64,000 nt of DNA from Thioploca ingrica (GCA_000828835.1 AP014633.1:1860001-1924000), one strand, 5' to 3'; positions 1 to 10,024 are shown, counted from the stretch's first letter. The notes: a model not told the origin generated them from the letters alone. Numbers and translations: made by a program.

Positions 1-1535
1 GGTTGCCACCAACCCAGGGGTTGAATCCGTTGATAAAAATTAACGAGTACCGGCCAATCAGTGGGTTTGGTCAAGAAAGTAGCGGTTAACCACGCTAGCG
101 TCGTAAAACCCACGGTAATAAATAAGCTATTAGGAAATGACCACTGCAGGTAAAATTGGGTAAAAGTATAGGCAATAAAAGGCGCTATGGTGGCTACAAT
201 TTCACTCCAAGCGTTAATACGCCACCAATACCAACGTAATATTAATACTGCACCTAAGCCAGCACCACATTCAATCATAAAATGAAAAGCATTTTCTAGA
301 GTTTTAATTTGCGAAGTGACACCCAAAGCGACCAGCATTAACAATAAGGTATTAAGACGTGAAGCCCGAATTAACTGGGATTGAGTGGCATTGGGTTTGA
401 GGAAGCGGTGATAGAAATCGTTAACAATATAGCTTGCACCCCAATTTAGTTGCGTAGAAAGGGTACTCATATAGGCTGCTAAAAAAGTAACGAGCAATAA
501 GCCGATTAAACCAGTTGGTAAAAAATCTCGCATGGCTAAAACGTAGCCTAATTTTTTATCAGTCGCTGCTAAATGCGGATATAAAATTAAGCTACATAAT
601 CCCACCAAAATCCATGGCCAAGGGCGTAGCGCATAATTGGCTATTTGAAAAAATAAGGTTGCTTTAATCGCTTGTTGTTCATCTTTGGTACTCATCATTC
701 GCTGAGCGACATAACCACCGCCGCCCGGTTCTGCGCCCGGATACCAACTCGCCCACCATTGTATACCGACAAAAGCGAAGAAAGTCGCTAAGCTAATGGT
801 TAACATTTGACCGGTTTCGCCAATATGCGTCCAGCTAATCGTTGGAAAAAAGCTCAACGTTTCTGGGGGTAGTTTGGCTTGTAATCCGCTAATACCGCCA
901 ATTGGTTCTGAATTGACCACCACAATCGCTAAGACAATACAACCGGTCATCGCAATAATAAACTGAATAAAATCGGTAGCGGCAACCCCTAACAATCCCG
1001 ACAAACTAGAATAAATCATCACCATTAGCATGGCACCCGCTAAGTAAAAAATAAGCTGACTTTCCGGGATACCAAAAAAGATTTGTAATAACGAACCGAG
1101 CGCAACGTTAACCCAGGCAATGATCACGGAATTCATAAAAATACCTAAATAAATCGCTTTAAATCCACGTAAAAAAGCCGCTGGTTTACCAGAATAACGT
1201 AATTCCGTGAATTCAACATCGGTTATGACATTAGCTCTACGCCAGAATTGCGCGAACAAGAAAGTCGTTAACATGCCGCCGATGAGTCCATTCCACCATA
1301 ACCAATTACCACTGATACCATATTGAGCTACCAATTCAGTCACCAATAAGGGCGTATCCGCCGCAAAAGTGGTTGCCACCATAGAAGTACCGGCCAGCCA
1401 CCACGGTAATTTTCTCCCCCCCAAAAAGAAATTTTCCACATTCTTACTAGCTGGTTTGGTGAAGAATAAGCCGATAGCTAATGTCAAGAACAGAAAAATA
1501 ATAATGATTGATATATCAAGTAGTTGTAGTTTCAT
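1..1535 (-). CDS. Sodium:solute symporter (SSS family), 3' end outside window
   Basis: This reading frame starts at the ATG at 1533-1535 and stays open to the window edge, giving at least 511 residues, so the C-terminus is missing. It is almost wholly hydrophobic with about a dozen membrane segments. It begins with a short helix, followed by a VENFFLGGRKLPWW motif and then a SMVATTFAADTP stretch, which is the typical N-terminal signature of Na+-coupled SSS transporters (PutP/SglT type). Such proteins import organic solutes with Na+ across the inner membrane; the substrate cannot be told here. It lies 36 bp downstream of rluD on the same strand. No strong ribosome binding site precedes the ATG, and no better start was seen. 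Confidence 0.85.
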   Translation of the reverse strand, partial: MKLQLLDISIIIIFLFLTLAIGLFFTKPASKNVENFFLGGRKLPWWLAGTSMVATTFAADTPLLVTELVAQYGISGNWLWWNGLIGGMLTTFLFAQFWRRANVITDVEFTELRYSGKPAAFLRGFKAIYLGIFMNSVIIAWVNVALGSLLQIFFGIPESQLIFYLAGAMLMVMIYSSLSGLLGVAATDFIQFIIAMTGCIVLAIVVVNSEPIGGISGLQAKLPPETLSFFPTISWTHIGETGQMLTISLATFFAFVGIQWWASWYPGAEPGGGGYVAQRMMSTKDEQQAIKATLFFQIANYALRPWPWILVGLCSLILYPHLAATDKKLGYVLAMRDFLPTGLIGLLLVTFLAAYMSTLSTQLNWGASYIVNDFYHRFLKPNATQSQLIRASRLNTLLLMLVALGVTSQIKTLENAFHFMIECGAGLGAVLILRWYWWRINAWSEIVATIAPFIAYTFTQFYLQWSFPNSLFITVGFTTLAWLTATFLTKPTDWPVLVNFYQRIQPLGWWQ

Positions 1536-1571
1536 AGGCGCTGAATTAAGTCCCCATAGAATGAATCATAC

Positions 1572-2540
1572 CTAATCGGCATTCTGGTTAATTTTATCCT
1601 GTTCCAGTTCCATCAATAAATTTTGCATATCGGGTGGTAAAGGCACAGTCCATTGCAGCCACTGACCACTGTGAGGATGCACGAGACCGAGGGTTTCAGC
1701 ATGTAAAGCTTGTCTTGGAAAAGTGCGTAAGGTTTGTTTTAATGATTCACTGCTGCCGGCGGGAAAATGTAATCGCCCCCCATAGGCTTTATCACCCACT
1801 AATGGATAACGCTGATAAGCCATGTGGACTCGGATTTGGTGAGTACGACCGGTTTCTAATTGAACTCGAATATGGGTATGCGCACGGTAACGTTGGATGA
1901 TTCGATAGTGAGTCACCGCCGGTTTACCCTGAGTGACGACGGCCATCTGGGTACGATGCGTTGGATGGCGTCCGATGGGGGCATCTATCGTTCCACCCGC
2001 AACGAATACGCCGGTAACGACCGCTTGATATTCGCGTTTAAATTGATGCTGTTGTAATTGTGCCACTAAATGGGTATGTGCCGGTAACGACCGAGCAATA
2101 GCTAGAATACCACTGGTATCTTTATCTAAGCGGTGAATAATTCCGGCTCGCGGTAATTGCGCCAATTCTGGGGCATAATGGAGTAACGCATTAACTAAAG
2201 TTTCATCCGGATTACCGGCACCAGGATGTACTACCACACCAGCGGGTTTATTGACCACGAGAATGGCTTCATCTTCATACAGCAAATTCAGCGGCAGAGA
2301 TTGTGCTTGCCAAGTCACTTGTTCCTCAAGCTGAGCCGTGAGTTGTACTTTTTCACCGCCTTGCACTTTCTCTTTACCACGTCGGCGCGGCGTCGTATCA
2401 ATCAATACCTGCCCTTCACTAAGCCACTGTTGCAACCGCGCCCGAGAATAAGTGGGAAATAACTCTGCCAAGGCTTTATCGAGACGGTACCCGGCCATAT
2501 GAGCGGGTATGATTGTGTTAAAATGATTTGTTATTGACAT
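1572..2540 (-). CDS. rluD: 23S rRNA pseudouridine synthase D
   Basis: A 322-residue protein of normal RluD length. An N-terminal S4 RNA-binding domain (about 17-75) has the pattern RARLQQWLSEGQV. The RluA-family catalytic domain carries HRLDKDTSG at 136-144, with the catalytic Asp at 139, and later GRTHQIRVH. RluD makes the pseudouridines of helix 69 in 23S rRNA and supports ribosome assembly. The gene is divergent from bamD across about 53 bp, an arrangement also found in E. coli, which supports the RluD assignment over RluC/RluA. The symporter gene follows it on the same strand. Confidence 0.95.
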   Translation of the reverse strand: MSITNHFNTIIPAHMAGYRLDKALAELFPTYSRARLQQWLSEGQVLIDTTPRRRGKEKVQGGEKVQLTAQLEEQVTWQAQSLPLNLLYEDEAILVVNKPAGVVVHPGAGNPDETLVNALLHYAPELAQLPRAGIIHRLDKDTSGILAIARSLPAHTHLVAQLQQHQFKREYQAVVTGVFVAGGTIDAPIGRHPTHRTQMAVVTQGKPAVTHYRIIQRYRAHTHIRVQLETGRTHQIRVHMAYQRYPLVGDKAYGGRLHFPAGSSESLKQTLRTFPRQALHAETLGLVHPHSGQWLQWTVPLPPDMQNLLMELEQDKINQNAD

Positions 2541-2593
2541 GGTTGATTACTGAATACCTAACTCACTTTTGCTAGCTTTTTTAGGATAACCAA

Positions 2594-3373
2594 ATGAAAT
2601 GGATTAAATTGAGCATTATGTTATATAGTTTATCATCATTACTCGGCTGCAGTTTAATAGGTGATACCCGAGATGAAACCAGGGATTGGAGCCTAGAACG
2701 CCTTTATTCAGAAGCGAAAGAAGCATTAGATAGTGGCGTCTATGAAACAGCTATTAAATATTATGAACAACTGGAAGCGCGTGATCCCTTTGGTAAATAT
2801 GCTCAACAAGCTCAACTAGAAGTCATTTATGCTTATTATAAATTTGAAGAACCGGACTCAGCGATAGTGGCAGCCGATCGCTTTATTAAATTATACCCAC
2901 GCCATCCTTATGTTGACTATGCTTACTACCTCAAAGGATTAGTTAATTTTGAACGTAATCAAGGCATTTTAGCACGGATTTTACCTTTAGATCGTTCCCA
3001 ACGTGATCAAGGTGCCGCTTTACAATCATTTTATGATTTTGCCGACTTAGTAAAACAGTTTCCTCAAAGTAAATATAGTGAAGATGCTAAACAACGGATG
3101 GTTTATTTGCGGAATATCTTAGCGGAATATGAACTGCATGTAGCTCGATTTTATTTGCAACGTGGTGCTTATATCGCTGCCGCTAATCGAGCCAAAACCG
3201 TCATTCAATCCTACCAACAAACTCCCGCAGTAGCCGACGCCTTAGTTATTTTAGCTAAAGCTTATAAAATTATGGGATTAGATGACTTATCTGCCAATGC
3301 TTTAAGCGTATTGAAATTAAATTACCCTCATCATAAAGGCATTAAGGAAATAGAAAGGGTGGTCGTGAAATAA
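2594..3373 (+). CDS. bamD: Outer membrane assembly lipoprotein BamD
   Basis: A 259-residue lipoprotein. The N-terminus is a short lipoprotein signal with lipobox LLGC (Cys at 19). TPR-like helical repeats follow, including YETAIKYYEQLEARDPFG and FIKLYPRHPYVDYAYYLKGL, as in BamD/ComL/YfiO. BamD is the essential lipoprotein partner of BamA in the complex that inserts beta-barrel proteins in the outer membrane. Length and divergent position next to rluD match other gammaproteobacteria. The ATG at 2594 is preceded by the AGGA of ttaggataacc. A palindromic repeat follows the stop codon. Confidence 0.95.
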   Translation: MKWIKLSIMLYSLSSLLGCSLIGDTRDETRDWSLERLYSEAKEALDSGVYETAIKYYEQLEARDPFGKYAQQAQLEVIYAYYKFEEPDSAIVAADRFIKLYPRHPYVDYAYYLKGLVNFERNQGILARILPLDRSQRDQGAALQSFYDFADLVKQFPQSKYSEDAKQRMVYLRNILAEYELHVARFYLQRGAYIAAANRAKTVIQSYQQTPAVADALVILAKAYKIMGLDDLSANALSVLKLNYPHHKGIKEIERVVVK

Positions 3374-3426
3374 AACCAATTTGGCTATCTGGTGTCAACG
3401 GTTTTCTCGTTCTCACGCGGGCGCAT

Positions 3427-3570
3427 CACTGCCATTAAAGTTAAGCATTTCTTTCTCCCCTCCTTGAGAAGGAGGGGTTGGGGGTGGTTAAAAACGTTTA
3501 TTTCATTCAATCGAATAATAACCATCCCCCGACCCCCTCCTTAGTAAGGCGGGGGAGAAAACAGCTTACA
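3427..3570. repeat. MITE-like palindromic element, long form, copy 1
   Basis: The left end reads CACTGCCATTAAAGTTAAG. The interior is a large imperfect palindrome: a C-rich arm (ctcccctccttgagaagg) and a mirrored arm ending in ccttagtaaggcgggggag, around an AT-rich centre with complementary ggggtggtta and taaccatcccc. It matches the element at 33283-33426 in length and design, but its right terminal repeat has decayed. It lies between bamD and the ClpP-like gene (converging genes) and could also act as a bidirectional hairpin terminator. A 81-codon reading frame inside it is not considered a gene. Confidence 0.7.
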
Positions 3571-3601
3571 CCTAGGAACGAGAAAAAATATCGGGTGAAA
3601 C

Positions 3602-5071
3602 TCAGTAGCGATAATAATTATCGGGATTATATAAGTGATAAACATCCATTGGACGAAGATGAGGCACTTTCATATAACGATTACCCCCAGAATCAATCTG
3701 TTCTTGGCGAGCCACAATGGTAATTTCTTCTGGTTGTTCTTTGGATTCTTCTTTTTCGGTCGGTTGTTTGGTGTAAGAAGTATCATGAATATCTTCAATG
3801 ATATGATCTACCCAATGATATTTAACCGCCTGGCTAGCAAATTCAGACCAGTCGCCCCGGGAATTATTTTCATACATTTTTTTGACCAATTCTTCTAAAG
3901 TTAGCCCCATTTTAGCAGCAATGGGCTGCATGATACGTTGAGACCATTCTTCGAGAACTTTTAATTGTTCGCGTTGCTCAGTTTGGTTACCCCAAGAGAT
4001 TCCCCAGACTTGATGGTGGACCATAATAGCATCCGGCAAGGCATAAGAACGCTCCGCTAAAGTGACAATGGCAGCAGCCATGCTCGCCGCTAAAGATTTC
4101 AACACCACATAAACCGGTGCACGACTACTTTTCATCGCTTTGATAATTCGACTGCCTTCCATCACTGAGCCACCTGGGCAATATTCAATGATGAGAAAGA
4201 TAGGATATTCTGAGGTCTTATTGTTAAAGTATTCAATTCTCTCAATAATATAACTCGCCATCCCTGGCCAAATCGGGCCATCTAAAATGATCTTTCTATC
4301 ACTTATCATTAATTTGCCATTAACAAAAGGTTCCTTTTGATATTCTTTAGGCTTATTAACTTGGCTTTCCCACTCTTCATTCATATCTCGGTTAGCCACT
4401 TTAGCTTCAATTTGTTCTTTTTTAAAATTCAGTTGGAGTGATTCATAATCTAATTTAGCCGTGGCGAGTTCAAGCTGTAATTTTTGTTGCTTATGTTTTT
4501 CTTCCTGAATCTCATTTTGTAGTACTAACTTGTCTTTTTCACTGCTAAGATAAGCCAGAATTTGTTTTTGTTTGCGTTCATAAATATCATTTTCCACTTC
4601 TAAGCGTGCTTTCGTAGCATTCAGTTCTGCCAATAATTGCTCTTCTTTAGCGGTTTGCAACTCATTTTCTAACAACAATTTGTCTTTTTCTTGCTGCAGT
4701 TTGGATAATGCTTTTTCATATTCCAAAGTTAATTTATTCTGTTCTAATTGTAGTTTTTTGACTTCTTGAGCTAATTTCTTAGTTTCATCATCGTAAACTA
4801 CAACCGGCGGTGGGGAAGTAGCGGAATCTTTATCTTTAGTTTGAGCTAAAGAAAGTGAGTTTGTTGCTACCATCGTCTTAGCTGGTGGTGCAGTGAGTGG
4901 CACCGGCTGGTTATTCGCTTTCAGTGTCGCTTGTTCTTGAACTGCTTGAGGAACCGGTTTCGCCGGCCTTAATTCTTCTTGTGGCTGAGCATTAACACCT
5001 AAAGTGATCCACAACAAACTGATAACTATGTTCTTAGTAACATTGCGTTGATTAAATAAACTTATTTTCAT
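3602..5071 (-). CDS. Secreted ClpP-like serine protease with long coiled coil
   Basis: A 489-residue protein. Residues 1-28 look like a signal peptide ending at VNA. A Pro-rich linker follows, then a long charged coiled coil (about 95-235), and a ClpP-fold domain (about 250-425). The ClpP triad is visible: Ser330 in SLAASMA, His352 in MVHHQ, and Asp407 in SRGDWSE; the oxyanion GGS occurs in CPGGSV. ClpP and related SppA-like enzymes form oligomeric peptidases. A signal peptide and coiled coil are not part of housekeeping ClpP, which is cytoplasmic and about 200 residues, so this is a variant probably acting in the periplasm or at the envelope. Its substrate is unknown. It lies downstream of prlC on the same strand with a hairpin between them. 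Confidence 0.8.
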   Translation of the reverse strand: MKISLFNQRNVTKNIVISLLWITLGVNAQPQEELRPAKPVPQAVQEQATLKANNQPVPLTAPPAKTMVATNSLSLAQTKDKDSATSPPPVVVYDDETKKLAQEVKKLQLEQNKLTLEYEKALSKLQQEKDKLLLENELQTAKEEQLLAELNATKARLEVENDIYERKQKQILAYLSSEKDKLVLQNEIQEEKHKQQKLQLELATAKLDYESLQLNFKKEQIEAKVANRDMNEEWESQVNKPKEYQKEPFVNGKLMISDRKIILDGPIWPGMASYIIERIEYFNNKTSEYPIFLIIEYCPGGSVMEGSRIIKAMKSSRAPVYVVLKSLAASMAAAIVTLAERSYALPDAIMVHHQVWGISWGNQTEQREQLKVLEEWSQRIMQPIAAKMGLTLEELVKKMYENNSRGDWSEFASQAVKYHWVDHIIEDIHDTSYTKQPTEKEESKEQPEEITIVARQEQIDSGGNRYMKVPHLRPMDVYHLYNPDNYYRY

Positions 5072-5153
5072 ATTAATTTACCTTTGCAGCCTTGGTCTAT
5101 GACAACAAAGTAAAACAATAACTTATTGATAAACCTAACCAATTGATTAAATG

Positions 5154-5178
5154 AGGCTATTTAATGGATAAATAGCCT
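5154..5178. terminator. Hairpin between prlC and the ClpP-like gene
   Basis: A perfect 10-bp stem, AGGCTATTTA paired with TAAATAGCCT, around a 5-nt loop. It follows the 3' end of prlC (minus strand) in the 160-bp gap before the ClpP-like gene. The T tract on the minus strand is weak, while the plus-strand side is followed by attttatt. It may be a weak terminator or attenuator. Confidence 0.45.
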
Positions 5179-5233
5179 ATTTTATTATGATATCACATTA
5201 TTAAAGATTAAAAAAGGGTTAAAGCGTTATTTA

Positions 5234-7267
5234 TTAGATGACGATACCAATATGTTTTAGTAAAGCATCAATCCTGGGTTCTCGTCCTCGAAAGGCGACA
5301 AATAATTCCATTGGTTCTTGCGAACCGCCTGATTCTAATATCGTCTGTAAAAAGCGTTTGCCGGTGGCTCGATCAAAAATCCCTTGTTCTTCAAATTGAG
5401 CAAAAGCATCGGCTGATAATACTTCAGCCCATTTGTAACTGTAATAACCAGCGGCATAACCCCCGGAGAAAATATGCGCAAAACCATGTTGAAAGCGATT
5501 AAAAGCGGGTGGAAATAACACGGACACTTGTTGACGTACATCATTTAATAACGTTTGGATATTGAGATCGGCGGTGTATTCCGTATGGAGGCGAAAATCA
5601 AACAGCGCAAATTCAAGTTGTCGCAACATAAAGAGACCCACTTGAAAATTTCTTGCTGCTAACATTTTTGCAAATAATTCACTGGGTAAAGCTTCACCGG
5701 TTTGATAATGGCTGGCCAATAAATCTATTGCTTCCCGTTGCCAACACCAATTTTCCATAAATTGACTAGGTAATTCGACGGCGTCCCAAGCAACTCCATT
5801 GATGCCGGCGACGGGAGCATAATCTACTCGAGTAAGCAGATGATGTAATCCATGACCAAATTCATGAAATAAAGTAATGACTTCTTGATGAGTTAATAAA
5901 GTCGGTTGTTGACCCACTGAGGGGGTAAAATTACAAACTAAATAAGCGACTGGTAATTGTAAGCCTTGTCGGGTACGATGGCGAACGATACATTCATCCA
6001 TCCAAGCACCGCCTCGTTTACCGCGCCGCGCAAAGAAATCGAAGTAAAATTGGCCACGTAATTCACCGGTTTCATCATAGATAGAAAAGAATTGAACCTC
6101 GGGATGCCAAGTATCGACTTCATCATGCTGCTGGATAACTATTCCATATAAGCGTTGTACCACACTAAATAAGCCGGCTAATACTTGCGGTAATGGGAAA
6201 TACGGCCGTAACATTTCTTGAGAAATATCATAGAGATGGTGACGTAACTTTTCTGAATAGTAGGATATGTCCCACATTTCTAGCTTATTGATACCATACT
6301 GTGCTTGAGCAAAAGCTTGTAACTGTTCTAATTCTTTTATGGCGAAGGGTTTCGTTTGCTCGGCTAAATTCGTGAGAAAAGTTAACACCTGTTGAGGTGT
6401 TTCTGCCATTTTAGTACTCAACGAGTACTCAGCATAGTTAGCAAAACCCAGTAAAGTCGCTAATTCATGGCGTAACGCCAGAATTTCGGCCATAATTGCG
6501 CTGTTGTCCCATTGCCCAGCATGAGGACCTTGATCCGAAGCTCGGGTCATATAAGCTTGATACATTTCATAACGCAACTCATGATTATCCGCGTAATTTA
6601 ATACCGGTTGATAACAAGGCCAATCTAAAGTGAGTACCCAACCCGGTAATTGTTCTTGTTCAGCATTTTGTTTAATTAAATTGAGTACCGATTCCGGTAA
6701 ACCTGCCAGGAGGCGGTCATCAGTAATCTGTTTTTTCCAGGCATGGGTGGCATCTAATAAATTCTCAGAAAATCGGGTACCTAATTGGGAAAGTTGTTGT
6801 TGAATTTCTTTATAGCGAGTTTGTTTATCTGCGGGTAAATCAACCCCGGCCAAATGAAAATCGCGTAATTCATTCTTAATAATTTGTTGTTGAGCCGTTT
6901 CTAGCTGCGCAAAAGTGGAATTATTCGCAATTGCTTGATAAGCCGCATATAAATCTTTATTCTGCCCAATTTCACTCCGATAAGTCGATAACATCGGTAA
7001 ACAAGCATTGTAAGCTTGGCGCAATTCTTCACCATCGGCTACCCCATGTAAATGTCCAATCGGTGACCAAATCCGGTTTAACCGATCGTTTAATTCGTTC
7101 AGGGGTTGAATAAAATTATCCCACGTATAATGTTTTGATAGATTAAGTAAATTTTTAATTTGGGTGCGATTATCATTCAGAATTTGTTCAATGGCTGGGA
7201 CAATATGTTCCGGTTTTATTCGCGAAAAAGGGGGAAGTCCTTGCATCTGGAGTAAAGGATTGCTCAT
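5234..7267 (-). CDS. prlC: Oligopeptidase A (M3 metallopeptidase)
   Basis: With the start at the ATG at 7265-7267 the protein is 677 residues, close to the 680 of E. coli OpdA. It begins MSNPLLQMQGLPPF, as the family does. The zinc site HEFGHGLHH is at 468-476. The frame is open upstream to 7435, but that extension would run through a hairpin (7412-7436) and is not conserved-looking, so it was left out. The enzyme degrades short peptides in the cytoplasm, including cleaved signal peptides. The gene stands between glgP upstream and the ClpP-like gene downstream, all on the minus strand. Confidence 0.95.
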   Translation of the reverse strand: MSNPLLQMQGLPPFSRIKPEHIVPAIEQILNDNRTQIKNLLNLSKHYTWDNFIQPLNELNDRLNRIWSPIGHLHGVADGEELRQAYNACLPMLSTYRSEIGQNKDLYAAYQAIANNSTFAQLETAQQQIIKNELRDFHLAGVDLPADKQTRYKEIQQQLSQLGTRFSENLLDATHAWKKQITDDRLLAGLPESVLNLIKQNAEQEQLPGWVLTLDWPCYQPVLNYADNHELRYEMYQAYMTRASDQGPHAGQWDNSAIMAEILALRHELATLLGFANYAEYSLSTKMAETPQQVLTFLTNLAEQTKPFAIKELEQLQAFAQAQYGINKLEMWDISYYSEKLRHHLYDISQEMLRPYFPLPQVLAGLFSVVQRLYGIVIQQHDEVDTWHPEVQFFSIYDETGELRGQFYFDFFARRGKRGGAWMDECIVRHRTRQGLQLPVAYLVCNFTPSVGQQPTLLTHQEVITLFHEFGHGLHHLLTRVDYAPVAGINGVAWDAVELPSQFMENWCWQREAIDLLASHYQTGEALPSELFAKMLAARNFQVGLFMLRQLEFALFDFRLHTEYTADLNIQTLLNDVRQQVSVLFPPAFNRFQHGFAHIFSGGYAAGYYSYKWAEVLSADAFAQFEEQGIFDRATGKRFLQTILESGGSQEPMELFVAFRGREPRIDALLKHIGIVI

Positions 7268-7411
7268 AAAGTAGCCTATTGGGAAAAATGAGGTGGATGG
7301 AAAACTGAAAACGAATGAAAAGTAATTTATTTTACCAATTTCCTGACACCAGTGCTTATAAATTTTTTTGGGTATTTTGTTTAATTGATGGTATGAAATT
7401 AACTTTAAACG

Positions 7412-7436
7412 CTTGCTCCTTTGCGCAAGGAGCAAG
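7412..7436 (-). terminator. Hairpin downstream of glgP
   Basis: A perfect 8-bp GC-rich stem, CTTGCTCC paired with GGAGCAAG, with a 9-nt loop. It lies 45 bp past the glgP stop on the minus strand and upstream of prlC. In the minus direction it is followed by cgtttaaag, so the T tract is short. Likely a transcription terminator for glgP. Confidence 0.55.
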
Positions 7437-7480
7437 ATGTAAAGTAAACAATGGCTAGTCGCTGCTATGCCCGCGTTAAA

Positions 7481-10024
7481 TTAATCTGGGATGACCGGCT
7501 TGATTTCCCAAATTTCATGAGCATACTCAGAAATGGTTCGATCCGAAGAAAACTTACCCATGTTGGCTACGTTGAGAATGGCTCGCCGATTCCAATCGTC
7601 TTGATTACGGTAAACTTCATCAACGTGATTTTGACAGTTAATATAATCAGCGTAGTCGGCTAACAGCATATAACGATCACCATTATGGGTTAAAGTATCA
7701 AAAACGGGTTGAAATATCGTCGATTTATCTCGACAAAAATAACCCGAACTGATCATATCGAGAACTTGCTTTAGTTCTTGATTGCCATGATAATAATCCC
7801 ATGGATTATAGCCGCGCTGGCGACGCTCAGCAACTTGTTCTGAAGTCATCCCAAAAATAAAAATGTTGTCTTCGCCAACTTCCTCGCGAATCTCAACGTT
7901 AGCACCATCTAAAGTTCCAATCGTTAATGCGCCATTTAAGGCCAATTTCATATTACCGGTACCTGAAGCTTCCGTACCGGCAGTCGAAATCTGCTCTGAC
8001 AAATCCGCCGCCGGAATAATGCGCACGGCATTGGAAACATCATAATTGGGAATAAAAACGACCTTTAATTGCTCATTCACAATCGGATCATGATTAACTA
8101 CATCAGCCACACTATTGATAAGCTTGATAATCAATTTAGCGATAAAATAACCGGGTGCTGATTTACCCGCAAAAATGACTGTGCGGGGTACTCGATCGAA
8201 GTGAGGATCAACTCGAATGTGATTATAGTGAGCAATCACATGCAATAGTTTAAGCAACTGCCGCTTGTATTCATGAATCCGTTTAACTTGGACATCAAAC
8301 AGGGAATGCGGATTAATGGTTAGGCCCATTTGTTTTTGAATAAATTCAGCGAGTTTTTGTTTATTACGTTGTTTAATCGCTTGAAATTCGGTACGAAAAT
8401 GAGTATCCATTGCTAATGGAATCAGTTGTTTTAACTGGTTCAGATCGGTTACCCATTCATGGCCAATGTGTTGATTAATTAACTGAGCTAATTCCGGATT
8501 GGCTTCATTTAACCAGCGACGTGGCGTTATTCCATTAGTCTTATTAACAATTCTATTCGGAAAGAATCGATCAAAATCCGCGAAAATGGTCGTTTTCATT
8601 AAATGGGTATGTAATTTCGCTACCCCATTGACTTTGTGACTGCCAATAAACGCCAAATGCCCCATACGGATATGTTTTTCGCCTTCTTCACCAATGATGG
8701 ACATACGCTTTAGTGCATCCATATCGCCCGGATAACGATAACTGACTTCTTTAAGAAATTCATGATTAATTTGATAAATGATTTGGAGATGGCGAGGCAG
8801 TAAGCGTTCAAATAAGCGAATCGGCCAAGTTTCTAGCGCTTCCGGTAATAAAGTATGATTGGTATAAGCAAAAATCTGGATGGTGATATCCCAAACTTCA
8901 GACCAAGGCAAATGATAACGATCGAGCAACAGCCGCATCATTTCAGGAATAGCTAGGGTTGGATGAGTATCATTGAGTTGAATCGCGACTTTAGCCGGCA
9001 AACCTCTAATATCATCGTGATTAACTAAATAACGTCTGATAATATCTTGTAACGAAGCCGACACAAAGAAATATTCTTGACGTAAGCGTAACTCCCGACC
9101 CATTGGAGTCGTATCATCGGGATATAACACTTTCGAGAGATTTTCGGAATTATTTTTATCTTCTACCGCCTTGATATAATTGCCTTCATTAAAATAACCT
9201 AAATCAAAGTCACGAGAAGATTTAGCTGCCCACAACCGTAAGTTATTGACATTAGCGGTGCCATAGCCGGGAATCGGGGTATCATAAGCCATCGCCATAA
9301 CATCTTCGGTCTCTTTCCAGTGATAACCTTTGCGTCCCAGTTGCTCATCTTTATATTCCACCACATGACCCCCAAAATGCACCGGGTACAATACTTCAGC
9401 ACGGGGATATTCCCAGGGATTACCATAACGTAACCAGTTATCCGGATGTTCTACTTGAAAACCGTCATAAAAACGTTGATAAAACATCCCATATTCATAA
9501 CGGATACTATATCCATAACCCGGTAACCCTATCGTCGCCATAGAATCAAGAAAGCAAGCCGCTAACCGTCCTAAACCACCATTACCCAATGCTGGATCGG
9601 GTTCCAATTCAGTAATGGTTTCCAAGGATAAACCTAATTCGGATAGTGCTTGGCAAAATTTATCATAAATGCCTAAATTCAACATACTTTTAATGAGAGT
9701 TCGGCCCATCAAGAATTCTAAGGAAAGATAATAAACCCGCTTAGCATCTCGGCGGTAATATTCACCCATAGTGGTCATCCAACGATCCGCTAAGAGATCT
9801 CTGATCACATAGGCAATCGCATTGAACCAATCTCTATCGGTAGCTGTTCTCGGCGTTTTAGCAACCGTATAATGTAAGTGGTCCTTTATTCTTTTTTTAA
9901 TAGAATTGACATTTAAACTAGAGTCATTATTCATCTGATTGGTCACGAAATAATCCTTGGTTATGGTTTCATGGGAAAAGTGTTTAAAGGCGGAGCGCAA
10001 ATATTTTAATGTATTGGTTAACAA
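7481..10024 (-). CDS. glgP: Glycogen phosphorylase
   Basis: An 847-residue protein of the GT35 glycogen/starch phosphorylase family. Conserved blocks include LEFLMGRTL, DPALGNGGLGRLAACFLDS, NKTNGITPRRWL and KRIHEYKRQLL. The PLP-binding lysine is at 693 in GTGNMKLALNG. It releases glucose-1-phosphate from glycogen in the cytoplasm. The chosen start is a TTG at 10022-10024, with GAGGAG about 9 nt upstream; the first ATG (residue 30) has no comparable site. The N-terminal about 30 residues precede the usual family start. It is divergent from the hyfB-like gene. Confidence 0.95.
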   Translation of the reverse strand: MLTNTLKYLRSAFKHFSHETITKDYFVTNQMNNDSSLNVNSIKKRIKDHLHYTVAKTPRTATDRDWFNAIAYVIRDLLADRWMTTMGEYYRRDAKRVYYLSLEFLMGRTLIKSMLNLGIYDKFCQALSELGLSLETITELEPDPALGNGGLGRLAACFLDSMATIGLPGYGYSIRYEYGMFYQRFYDGFQVEHPDNWLRYGNPWEYPRAEVLYPVHFGGHVVEYKDEQLGRKGYHWKETEDVMAMAYDTPIPGYGTANVNNLRLWAAKSSRDFDLGYFNEGNYIKAVEDKNNSENLSKVLYPDDTTPMGRELRLRQEYFFVSASLQDIIRRYLVNHDDIRGLPAKVAIQLNDTHPTLAIPEMMRLLLDRYHLPWSEVWDITIQIFAYTNHTLLPEALETWPIRLFERLLPRHLQIIYQINHEFLKEVSYRYPGDMDALKRMSIIGEEGEKHIRMGHLAFIGSHKVNGVAKLHTHLMKTTIFADFDRFFPNRIVNKTNGITPRRWLNEANPELAQLINQHIGHEWVTDLNQLKQLIPLAMDTHFRTEFQAIKQRNKQKLAEFIQKQMGLTINPHSLFDVQVKRIHEYKRQLLKLLHVIAHYNHIRVDPHFDRVPRTVIFAGKSAPGYFIAKLIIKLINSVADVVNHDPIVNEQLKVVFIPNYDVSNAVRIIPAADLSEQISTAGTEASGTGNMKLALNGALTIGTLDGANVEIREEVGEDNIFIFGMTSEQVAERRQRGYNPWDYYHGNQELKQVLDMISSGYFCRDKSTIFQPVFDTLTHNGDRYMLLADYADYINCQNHVDEVYRNQDDWNRRAILNVANMGKFSSDRTISEYAHEIWEIKPVIPD

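Noticed and set aside
3478-3723. 81-codon plus-strand frame in the bamD/ClpP gap
   Set aside because: It lies in the palindromic element and then overlaps the ClpP-like gene on the other strand; no ribosome binding site or family pattern.
7268-7435. N-terminal extension of the prlC frame
   Set aside because: It runs through the glgP terminator-like hairpin, and the family's normal start is the ATG at 7267.
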